A stretch of DNA of 64,000 bases from Aplectana chamaeleonis (taxonomy: Eukaryota; Nematoda; Chromadorea; Rhabditida; Cosmocercidae), in assembly GCA_029168955.1 (NCBI GenBank), contig JAPDOI010000294.1:217001-281000 (forward strand), read 5' to 3'. This document shows positions 34,801-46,800 of the stretch, piece after piece (position 1 is the first letter of the stretch; every line of letters begins with the position of its first letter). The translations under genes and the position numbers were made by a program. The notes below the pieces were generated by a model that was not told where the DNA came from, did not search any database, and worked only from the letters and a program-made list of their open reading frames with translations.

Positions 34801-37800
34801 CTTCTTACTCATGTAGTGGCATTGTAGGTCGTTTCTAACGCTTCGAAATGCGTATGTGTTGTGCTCTGCTCTATACCATTCTATTTCCGTAGTTATCTCA
34901 ACCTAGTTTACGGCGTGTATGCTACCTTTAATTTGCTAGCAAGCAAATCGATGAAAGCAGTTTTGAACTCACTCAGCAGTACTAGGTAGACACTTAGATG
35001 GTAATATGCATGCGTAGTCCAGCCAAGCACTCAGAACATTTCAAACACTCTGCGCTTCACCAGAAGCGGCGTATACACTGCGCATAACCACTTTTTCTAG
35101 ATACTTCTTGCGGCGCTCGTTTCCATGTAGCGCCTTACGCGCCACGACGCTTAAGCTTGAGCGCAGCAAACAATAAATTCCGCTTTCATGCAGCTACTTA
35201 GTAATGTTGGATTGTCTGCGACTTCTTGCGTTCAATACATTGATCGCGCTCATTTTCACCTTCTACGCGAAAACATTGTGGCTGTTTGACGCATACATAA
35301 CCTCTATTTCGGGAGGTGTAATAGAATGCATGGGGTACACGTGTATACGAATGCTGATTCTCCTTCCCCTCATTCCATACTACCGCACTGTTTCTGCTTT
35401 CGCTCCGCACAAGCCTGCAAAGGAACCAAGTACATTTCGCTTCAAAAATGTGAGTACAACAAGATGGAAACATTAGAAAATGACACTTTACAGCCAAACA
35501 GTGTGGTTGTTTTCCCACATGGAAATGGATGTTCACCAATTACAGGTCCTCGATTCAACAATTAACGGGCTAGCAATAACTCCTCCACCCCCCTGTCCAG
35601 GTTCCGCAGCGGCTACTAGTAGGCCATTACTTGGCTTTTCACGGAACATACAAGAAATAGCCGAGAAATAACGAGCAGTGATCAGAAACAACCGAGATGC
35701 GACCGACACGTGAAGCCGCCGTCGCCGACTCGCTAAGCCGCCATACGGGGCCGCCAGCGGTTAGGCGAGGCCTCCAGAGGCTGAGCAAGCTATAAGTACC
35801 TCACACTTGGGGTAATCAAATCGACAGAGATGTTGCCATCTGAATCATGGCTCTGGGATGCGTCGTACACTTCCCTGGGGAGCACTATTTCTCGTCTATT
35901 TCGCTCCGAGCCTTATTAGGCGGCTATTTAGCGGCCAGCATTACTTAGCGGTTATATCTTGGCTATCTTGCGGCAACCAACTATTTCCCGGCTATTAGAC
36001 GGAAAGCAGGGATTTCGAGGCTCACTCTCGGCCAGAAATATCAGGGACCCGCGTATAGAAAGCGCAGATGGAATCTTCCAGTAGGGAATGAAAAAATCTG
36101 CACAGAATAATGAATACAAAACTGATAGGCCTAATAAAGAATAAAATTTTTTTCGAAAGGATACGAGTATTTTCGACTACATGGACTAATGGGGGTGTGT
36201 ATACAAGTCTGTTGGTACCTGCTCGTTGGTGCCCCTGCTTCTACTGAACCCAGCAGACGTTTGAGTGTACACAGGGAACGTTCGAGCGATATAGCGTGCA
36301 CAACTATATCGCGAAAGTATCCCGCACATTGCATAAAGGTGTCGCCGTCCGGCACACTAAGGCCTCTGGTCCATAACACCTTAGGATCCGTACCTAGGGA
36401 GTCATGGAGTCTTTGGCCACAAGCCACAATTTCGCCACCCTGAACTGTCGATCGCTGTCGAGTGATATCCAAAAAACTGCGCTATCCAGACTTCTGAGCT
36501 ATTTCCATGCACCGTTTGCTGCTTTGCAGGAAACCCGCCTCAGAGATAGACCCGTCATCAGCGTCGGAGAGTACACCATCTACTGCGGTAACGCTGACGA
36601 TAGGAGAGTGGGAGGCTGTGCAATAGCTGTAAGGGAAAGGATTTCAATGGTATGGTCAAGGAGTTCGGCTCAACGTCGTGTCGGAATGCATTCGTACGAC
36701 TGCGGGATCACAGAAGGATTCAATCTGTGGATAGTGAGTGCTCATGCGCCCACTGAAACCGCCGAAGACAATTCGAAGGATGCGTTTTATGAGGAACTCA
36801 ATACGTTGCTGGCCAGGATACCTTGTCAACATGCTGTTGTCGTGGGGATTGACGCAAATGCGAAGATGGGACTTGATCAGGAATCCGAAGTACTCGGTAA
36901 ATGGTTCTACCCAGTGGAGCAAACATCGGACAATGGCTACCGCCTTGTCGACTTTGTGAACGCAGTGGTCTGATTATTGCATCGACATTCAAGAGGAATC
37001 ATCGCCGCCATCAGCTTACGTGGCAGGGACCAACCCGGCTATCTCCAGAAGAGCAGCGGAAGCGGAGAAGATGACAACTTTGAAACTACATCTTGACTAT
37101 GTCCTGACGAGGAATATTCCAGTATCGGACATTCGAAGATCTAGAGCTGTGTGGGATGTCGCATTCGATTCGGATCACCGTCCTGTTCTGTTGAACTTCA
37201 CTGCGAGGATTCATAAGAGGAAGCGAGGCTCAGCCTCTCCAGAGGATTGACATGACAAGTCTCAGAGATGAAAGAGTGCAGAAGGAATTTCCGACAACGC
37301 GTTTCTATTCCACATCGAATTACGGACTAAGAAGAAACTTTGCGACGCGGATTCTTTTGTCAAATGCATCAGGACGCTTCGAAAGAGGCACTCCCGGTTG
37401 AACAGCCTAAGAAGAAGTTCGCCTACGTCTCGGAAGAAACAACATCTACCTACAACAGAGTATGTGCTCTCCGAACTGCAGGAAACTTCGTGGAGGAGAA
37501 GCGTCTGAGGAGGAAGTTGCGTCGGCAGCTTCAAAGTGACCGCGAACGAGTGGACGTGTAGAGCTAAGGAGTTCGAGAAGGCTTGGGAGGAGAAGAATCC
37601 GAGGAAAGCCTACACGTTGCTGCGACAGTATAGCGGGAAGATGAAGAGATGTTCTCCTGTCTTGAACACTACCAATGGAGTTGCAGTTGGTGATGCGACG
37701 CTGCCAATATGGAAGGATTACTTCAGTTCACTACTGAATCGTCCAGCGCCATCAGTACCTGAGCTCCCGCATGTTCAGAGAGCACATTACGATGTCAGTG

Positions 37801-40800
37801 AGGAACCGCCGACTGAGTCTGAAGTTTTGGATTGTGTCCGGAAAATGAAGAATGGAAAGGCAGGTGGAGATGACAACATCACTGCTGAAATGCTGAAAGC
37901 TCTTCCTCCGTCTGGGATTCGTGAAATGACCAACACCATCCGTGCCATATGGATGAGCGAAAGGATACCCGATTCGTGGAGGCATGCGATCATCGTACCT
38001 CTTCACAAGAAGCTATCCGTCACGGATCCTAAGAACTACAGAGGAATCTCTCTACTTCGTGTCATGTACAAGGTTTTAGAACGTATCATTCTCGAGCGAC
38101 TTATCAAACATCGTGAAGGAACGACCAGAGATGAGCAAGCCGGTTTTCGACCTGGAAGATCGACCATCGACCAAGTGTTCGTCGTGAGAAGAGTAATTGA
38201 ATCGTGGCAGCGGTTTTCGAAGCCATTACAGCTTGCTTTTTTGGACTTTGAAGCCGCGTTCGACTCTCCTCATCGTGATCGATTGCTCAATGCTCTGCGA
38301 GCAGATGGAGTCCCGGAAAAGTATGTTCGGTTAATCGAGGACATGAACAAAGGAACGACAGCAGCAGTTCGTACACCTGTCGGATTTACGTCAGCTTTCG
38401 AGGTGAAAACAGGAGTAAGGCAAGGAGCCGTTGCAGGACCTTTTCTTTTCAACTTCGCCGTTGATGACATCATGCGTAGAGTTGCAGAACAGTTTCCTGC
38501 GGATGTGATCCTAACACCATCAGGACGCTCTCTTGTCGACCTGGAGTACGCCGACGACATTGTGTTATTCGCTGAAAACAACGCAAAACTGCAAAGGATT
38601 GTGAACCTCGTTTCGAAGTATGCCGCAGCCTATGGACTTCGTCTTCGTCCCGACAAATGCAAGCAGATGTGGGTCTCTCAGAGGCCTTCAACTGGAGTTT
38701 GTGTGGACGGACAACGTATCGAACTGGTGGACGATTTCTGTTATTTGGGCTGTTTGCTGAAGAACGATGGTAGTTATGCAGCGGATATTCGACAACGATG
38801 TGCGAAAGCTACGTCTGCATTCAATTCTCTAACCAAGTGTTTGTGGTCTACCACCATCGCGAAGGAAGTCAAGTTGCGCGTCTACCTATCCGCTATTCGC
38901 CCTATCATGATGTACGGATCGGAGACGTGGGCAGCACCGAAAAACGCAGATGGAAAGGTTGGATTGCACGGAGAGGAAGCTTTTTAGGCGTTTGCTTGGA
39001 TATTTCTGGCCGCGTGTATGCCATAACGAAGACCTTTACAAGGAAATCGACGCAGTACATCAACGCTTGACACGAGGGAGGTGCCAGCATCTCCTAACGC
39101 CATCTCAAGCAGCAATGGAAAGTCGACTTCGACTGCTCGGGCATATACTAAGAAGAACGCCGGATCGTCTCGTACAACACGCTTTAAAAATGCTTCCAAA
39201 TCCTGTCTGGAAACGGCCACCTGGGCGTAGGCGAAAGTTCTGGACGGATGTGGTTAAAGAGGATTTAAAGTCACTCGGCATCGAAAGACAGTTCAGGCGC
39301 GATGTTTCGTTTCGCAGGAAATGGAATAGTGACAGCTGGATGGAATGTGTTCAAATTGTGGCTGAAGACCGTGAAAAATGGACACGGCTGACTACTAGGA
39401 CGGCACACCTCGGTGAAGATGCGGAATGACCGCGTCAGGCGAAAGCCAACCGATTAAGTCAAGTAAGTCATGGACTAATATCATATTTACTACGCTTGTC
39501 AGCTGCCATATCTTAGCATTACCAGATAAAAAAGATTAGCATGTCTCACGATTTGATTACAACGTCGGAAATGCTGCCAGATTAGATAACACAAGATTAA
39601 AACCACGAAAGTACAACTAACCCACGGCTGTGCGGATCGGCTTGGTTTCCGCTGTCGTATTTCCGGTAAAATTGTACCGAAAAGTCAGCATATTAAACAC
39701 TGACAAAGTGGGATCACAACCGATACACCCACCTCTGTCGACTGCACATGTACATGTCTATGGAAGACAAAATTCTTCGCAGTTGCTTTACCATAGTCAC
39801 GATACCGTGTGACAACGGCGTCTGGGAGAGGTGGTATACCTTTGGTATATGGTTACTAAAGCTATACCATAACCAATATTAGTGAGTGACCCCAGATTCC
39901 ATATTAACAGCTCATGACCCTCGGAGAGCTTTCCACTTCCTCCGCCGTCTGCAACCCTGCTTCTCCATCATCTGACTTAACGTCCGCAACCCCCTAAAGT
40001 TGTACTGCTAAGATAAAAATCGAAAACGAAGTTTTCCGTTATACATGCGAAAATGTCCAAAAGCCTCAGCTTGACTGGATTTAATGTCGATTAATGCTTG
40101 CCAAGTGATAACGATGTTTACTTTCGCGTTTACACAGTTCTTGTGTTAACCAACTGAGGGACAATGAACTGGTGTCAGTGGTCTAACAATAACTCTCGCC
40201 AGGAAAGCGTGTCATGTACGCTCGAGTCCCGTCTAACTTCCATCCTAGACTGTGTTCACCATAGCTATCTTGTAAAGTTACATGCGTTTTACCCTTCTTC
40301 TTCTTATCGGCCACATCAGAGCTTCTCCTCATAGGTGTGAAAAGGCAGCCACATCGCACGGGTTCTTCCACATATCCATAACTGTTACAGAGGTTGGCCT
40401 TGCAAGACATGAAAATAAATGAAATGAATCATGCCCTGGGTTGTGGCAGTCGGGACATTCGTCAGGGATCGACAAGTCAATCTTATGGACGAAGCCCTTG
40501 AGGTATGAGGAGTGTCCACAACGTAGACCTGCCAGGATGACGCGTGTACGTCCGGGTAGGTCCGTCTCGCTGCCATCGATCGGGCGGGGGGCTTGTCACC
40601 AAGAGTTGGATTTAGGGGAGCAGTAGAAAGGTATTCTCTGACGAATCGCGTGTGCTCCATTTGCAGCAGTCTGACGCGATTGAGCTCCGACGTCGCCCTA
40701 CGTTGACGATCCAAGACAGAGCCTGCAGCATGAAGTGGCGAGCGAATATGTCGGAAATGGGGACCAGATGACAGTAGGTGGAGATTAGGGTGTGTGGAAT

Positions 40801-43800
40801 TCCTTACAATGCCAACATGGAACTGTTGCGACTGGAGTTGACAATGCTGCTTTACAGGAAGCAGCGAACGCTCTTGATGTAGATGAGATACCGGTGTGGA
40901 TCTAGGGCAATCAGTGATCACGCGTAGAGCAGTGTTCTGTGCACATGGAAACTTGCTCCAAGAGGTTTCCGACAGGTGTCTTGACCAAATTGGGGCTCCT
41001 TATTCCAGCACCGACTGCACCATAGCCCTGTAGGTGGTTCGCAGGATTTCCTTAGAGCTATCACATGTAGTGCCTGCCAGTGAACGTAGATGTTGCTGAG
41101 CTAAACTTTTATAGGGGAAGCGTTTTCCCCTATAAAAGTCTAGCTCACATAAACGCGAAGTTCGCTGATTTTAGAAAAATTAGACTTGAAACAAAAAACT
41201 GTATTACACGGTAGTTTGAATAATTCTCCTAATCTGGCTCAGACCTTCCCCATGGATAATGTACCAGATTTGGCTCAGACCTTCCCCAGTTGAGCTATTT
41301 GGGATAATGAGCACAAAATTTGACATATCCCAACTTCCCCCTCCCGACATCCGATCCCCACTGCCGTAATATTCGCACACCGCTGCATGCCGCGATCTCT
41401 ACCACTGACCGTCAAATATGGGTTATTTCAGAGCTCACTCGGAAGAGACTGCCGCAAATGGAGCACACCAGATTCATCACTGAGTACCTCTCCTGTGCAC
41501 CTCCAAACTCCATACTCGGCGGTATGCCGCCCAAGATCGATGATAGCGAAAAGTACCTACCCAGGCGCTCCCGCGTCATCCTGGCAGGTCTACGTTGTGG
41601 TCATTCCTCGTACCTCAAAGCCTATGCCCATAGGATCGATCCGTCCCTGACGGATGTCATGACTGCCATAATACAGGACATGATTCATGTAATTTATTCC
41701 CATGCCCGGCAGGACCAACTTCTCTGAAAGCTCTGAATACGTGGAACAAGCCGGGCAATGTGGTCGCCTTTTCACGCCTATGAGAAGCTCCGCTGTGGCT
41801 GATAACACGGAGAGAGCAAACCTTGGAGTTCCGACAAGCAGACCCAGGATTTGCATTCAGCGCCCACATATAAGTGGGAAACCAAAATCTGAAACACTTT
41901 CTGGACCACCCTGAAGACGCTCTACGATACAACTTTAATGGCAGGGTTCGCGATAAAAACGGTTGTTATGCTACCCTAATGAGAAAGTAGATCTCGCCAT
42001 CACAAATGTGAAAATAAGTGGAAAGTTGTCGAAAAAAAACGTTCAGGAAAAAGCTATTGCTTGGTACCCGCCCGCCCCCAATTATCGAGATTTCTATAAA
42101 TGCCTGTTTTGTCAACTTTGATTTTGCTTCTAAGGTGATTTCCGAGCACTTCTAGAGACTACTGACTTCTTTAACAGCAAAATAAAAGGCGGATAAACAC
42201 GTATTAATGAAATTCTCGTCAATTAAGGGGCCGCCCGACAACGACAGTTAGCCGTTACACAAAGTTTTTTAGCGTTTTTCCCGAAGATTTCCTTGTTTTT
42301 GCACTTATTTTTACTTTTGTGATGGAAAAATCTACATTCTCATAAAGGGAGCTGAAAAGTCGATTTTATTACGAACCCTGCCTTTAATGGAGACCTACGG
42401 TGGAGGAGAAAATCTGCAGAATCCCTAGGCATCATCCCACTAAACATTCTGTTCAGAAACCTCAGACAACTCGATCAAGTGGACTCCCAAGGCTTCTGAG
42501 CTGATTGGGTATCCATTCTTTCTCACAAATCTTCGCAAAAAAAACTCAACAGTACGTACACATTAACAGCCTCCGAGCACCGACATACATATTTCCATTG
42601 TAAGGTATTAATGTCTAGTATCTAAACGCTAGACTCGTAACGTTATCGCGGAAAGCCAAACATTTATTGACTCAAGAAAAGCAAACGCTTCAAGGAAGAA
42701 TTAGTTTCATATCTCAAATAGAGCTAAACTGCGTATCATAAAGATAGGACACCCCCTGAATCTGTCGGTCTCGTGTCTGTTGATCAAGATAGATCTTTTT
42801 CGTCAATACCACTGTGATCAGGGTGTAAAATAACCCCTGTATACTTCTTTTGGGTTAGGTCGAATGTTTGGGGATTTTTCTAGAATACATTTATGTTTTA
42901 AATCGCGTATCGAAAAGATAGGACACCCCAGGGGTAAATTGAATTTCTCGTTGGATAGAATTGGGTGATCACAAATCTAATGAACGTTTGACCTTCCTCG
43001 CACTACTGTGGAATAAATACTCGATTTCGTGCATCTTCGACCTAGTTGATCTGCCTTTGCAAGTCGGTTCTGCTCAATTTCTCGGTTATTGCTTGTTGGA
43101 GCGCGGAAATCGAGAGAAATCGCCGGCCATTGACTCAGACCCGACTAACTAAAATATTCCAAAGATTCTTCATCTTGTTGAGATCAGAAATGTATGCTAA
43201 CCACTCTGGACAAGATAGTTAATGCCGAGCAAAGAAGCCGATCTCAGACGTGCTCACGTAAACATACTGATTGTCTTGCTAGAAACTGCAACTTTGTCGC
43301 CCGATAGCATAGGTTAATGGAAGTAGGTTTTACTCAGACATCATCCGGTACTCACTGGAGACCATCTGACTGCTGGCGAACGCAAGCTGTAGATGTCCTT
43401 GACGGACAAATGCTCTGACAGATTATGGGAGATCTGCTACCGCAGTTCCGACTGCTGAAGTGAACAGCTACCTCGACTATTTGTGTATGAGCGATGGTTT
43501 CTGACGAAAAAGGTTTTTTTCTCGGTAGGTCAGATGATCGGGAGTGCTACTAAAGGAATTCGAGAATAGGTGCTGTCCACTTTAGCCGTCGGAACTGCGG
43601 TCGCAAATCTCTCATATTCTTCTTTGCAGCCGCAGGAAGGTTTTTTTTTAAAATCTCTCATAGTCTGTCAGAGCATTTGTCCGTCAAGGACATCTACAGC
43701 TTGCGTTCGCCAGCATACGGATTATCTCCAGTGAGTACCAGAGAATGTCAGAGTAACACCTACTTCCATTTCTCCATGTTATCGGGCGACAAAGTTGCAG

Positions 43801-46800
43801 TTTCTAGCAGGACAATCAGAAAGTTCACGTGAGCAGGTCTGAGGTCGGCTTCTTTGCTCGGCAATAACTATCTTGTCCAGAGTAGTTAGTATACAGTTCT
43901 GATCTCAACAAAATGAAGAATCTCTGGAATATTTTAGTTAGTCAGGTCCGAGCCAATGGCCGGCGATTTCTCTCGATTTCTGCGCTCCAACAAGCAATAA
44001 CCGAGAAATTGAGCAAAATCGACTTGCAAAGGCAGATCAACTAGGTCGAAAATGCACGAAATCGAGTATTCGCTCCAGAGAAGGTGCGAGAAAGGCGAAT
44101 CGTCCATTTCATTTGTGATTACACAATTCTATCGAACGAGAAATCCAATTTACCCTAGGGGTGTCCTATCTTTTTGATACGCGATTTGAAGCATAAATTT
44201 ATTCTAGAAAAGTCCCCAAACATTCGACCTCTCCCAGAAGAAGTATACGGGGGTTATTTTGCACCCTGATCACAGTAATATTGACGTAAAAAAAACTATC
44301 TTGCTCAACAAACACGAGACCGACAAATTCAGGGAGTGTCCTATCTTTATGATACGCAGTGTATAAAACTTAGCAGTCTAGCGGCTTCGAAGAAAACAAA
44401 AAAGTCTCTCTTTCCGAAGATATCCTCATTCCTAGACTAAATATTCTTTTTTCGAATAATCCATATTAGAATGAAAAGTATGTATACCGTACAATATTGC
44501 AGTAAATCTACAAAGAAATAACTAAAACTCACTGTGCTATAACGGCGAAATCATCGATGAGCTCATCCTCAAATGGATTAACCATTCCGCAATTCATCTA
44601 AACGAAGAAACCTCATAATAAGCTTTTATCAAAATCAGTAGCAGTCGCTCCTACGCAACAATTTGTAACCGAGCTGACACGTGTTGAACCGTGAACCCGT
44701 GATTAGCATGTAAGTGGTTAGAAATCATTCCACAGTTTTCCTTTGACAGAGAACGTGTGCGGCGCGTCTCGTGCGCCATCATTAGCGGCTAAAAACGGCA
44801 ACAAAATCAACTCAACCGAAGGATAGCCAGAAACTCACTGCTGCACGGTCCGTAGAACTGCCCTGTTCAGCTTCTTCAGACAACAACTCGACCATCTGTG
44901 TCAGATGAGATCTTGGAGCCGATTGAATAGCTATTCGGACGAAATTATGCAGTGATATGACGAATACTTCCCGCCATTCGTTGCTATAGTATTTACGATA
45001 CGCTTGACAAGCTTCCGGCTTCGGATGATATGGAAATGCTGAAAACGGAACAAGAATAGTGGTACGAAACACTAAAACCCATATTTTTCCAGCTTTGACA
45101 CTACTTCACCTCTTTTCAATCATTTTATGGCCTTCTGATTTGTCAATACTTATTTCTTGATTAACTCTACTTGCGTATTTGTAGTTATCTTTACAAAGTA
45201 CTGCGCCTTGACATCTCTAGGGAGCGGGCGTGCTCAGTAGGCGAAGACCAAACACGCTGACTAATCTAATCCCACTTCAGACAGTAACACCGGTCGGACC
45301 TAAAAGGCCTCTCCGGGCGGATCGCGGGAGCATGGCGGCCGAATGGCGGTAGCAACCGGGTCGATGGGTTGATCGCGGGATGATGTTAAGGCGCCGGTTG
45401 GCCGACGACGGCCATTGAAGCTTCGGTCGGATCACGGGCGCATGCGGAGTTCGTCGGTCGGATCGCGTGCAGGATTATAGCGTTGCTTCCAAGCCGGGTT
45501 CATCCTGGGACGATGGCAGTCGGATTGCGGGGTGGATCTCGTTAGATCCACCTTGCACCCGCGATCCTACCGGTGACTGTCTGACGAAAGCTCGGACATT
45601 TGCGGAACCTCCCATAAAAACGGGTGTTTCGGAGATAGTAACATACTTCTCTCACAGTTTCTCTAGAATCTGGAAGGATCGAAGACTTTCACCCCTCCCT
45701 TGGCTCAAGTGCAGACTGTAAAATTCCTACAAAGACGAGACTACTACGGCTTGGTATTGTTCTGAGCTCAGGCCATGATTGGAAGCCACGGACCGGGCAG
45801 GATGATTTCTTACAAAATCCAAGAATAAATTGTTGGGCTCGCATTGCTCCAAAGACTAGCCACAAAGCATCTCATATTGTTTTTCGGGCAATCACTGCTA
45901 ATAAAAAACGACTACTGATTTTGCGCGGAAGAGCCGCACCCAAATGTACGTTAGCAAATGTCCACCTGTCGGTCTGCGTCTTTCTATCACGTGTAATACA
46001 CTAATTGGAAGCTCAATCCTTCCTTTATTTAATCGCGTACACTGCTACTCGAAAAACTCGTAAGGATTTGAATTCTGCATAAAAATACAGGAAAGGGCGA
46101 ATTTGGGTACCAAACAAATTGAACGAACCTCGCTCTTTCCTTTCGAACCATTAGGGTTATGCAAACTTACAGAGCATTTAAACCCAGGGTTGCTGGAATA
46201 CATGCAGTTCTTAAAGGGTTCACAAAAGCTCTTCAGTGGGACGAGACGAGAGCGCATTTTCAGAAACTTTCGGAAAATGACGACGTCTATCATATTTTCA
46301 TTATTCAACGACGTCATGGCACCCAAATTCAATGTTAAAGGCATCGTTCGGGCTAAAAACCACTTCACATTTTCAAGCTCAATTTCATAAATGAACCCGG
46401 TAGACCGCGCCGGTAAACCTCGGCGCGTCAAAAACGTATGGTTGTGAGGTTGACCCGCCACCCGTTCTCACCCGTCATCTATCACTTTTTCATATAATGT
46501 TGATGTGGCCGTCAAACAAAATGAAGAACAGTTACGGCCCAAACTCCTCATGCAGAAAAACCTCGAAAACGACAGCGAAAAGGTCTCCAAATGCAGGAGA
46601 ACTTCAAAAACCATTTTGCTTAAAAATTTAAATTCAGTTATACTGTGTGTTCAGAATGATTTTTCTTCACAAATGAAGGTTTTGATGGGCCCTTTCGACC
46701 TTTTCGTTCTCTAGAGGCAAACATATGCAGAAACATCAAAAAATAACATACGGTTTTCTGCACGTGCGATGGCTTTAGGTATAGCGGACCCTGTATTATA

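Larger units (their letters stand above)
36189..39470 (+). mobile_element. Decayed RTE-type non-LTR retrotransposon
   Basis: One strand carries an apurinic-type endonuclease region followed by a reverse transcriptase with the order and spacing of RTE elements. A small upstream frame (36189-36443, 84 codons) overlaps the endonuclease start, as RTE elements often show. The 3' end finishes with a short AAGTCAAGTAAGTCA-type tail, and a second 3' fragment of the same family lies at 57.98-58.59 kb. Several frameshifts make it non-functional. It lies in the 11.1-kb intron of the split gene, on the opposite strand. Confidence 0.88.
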
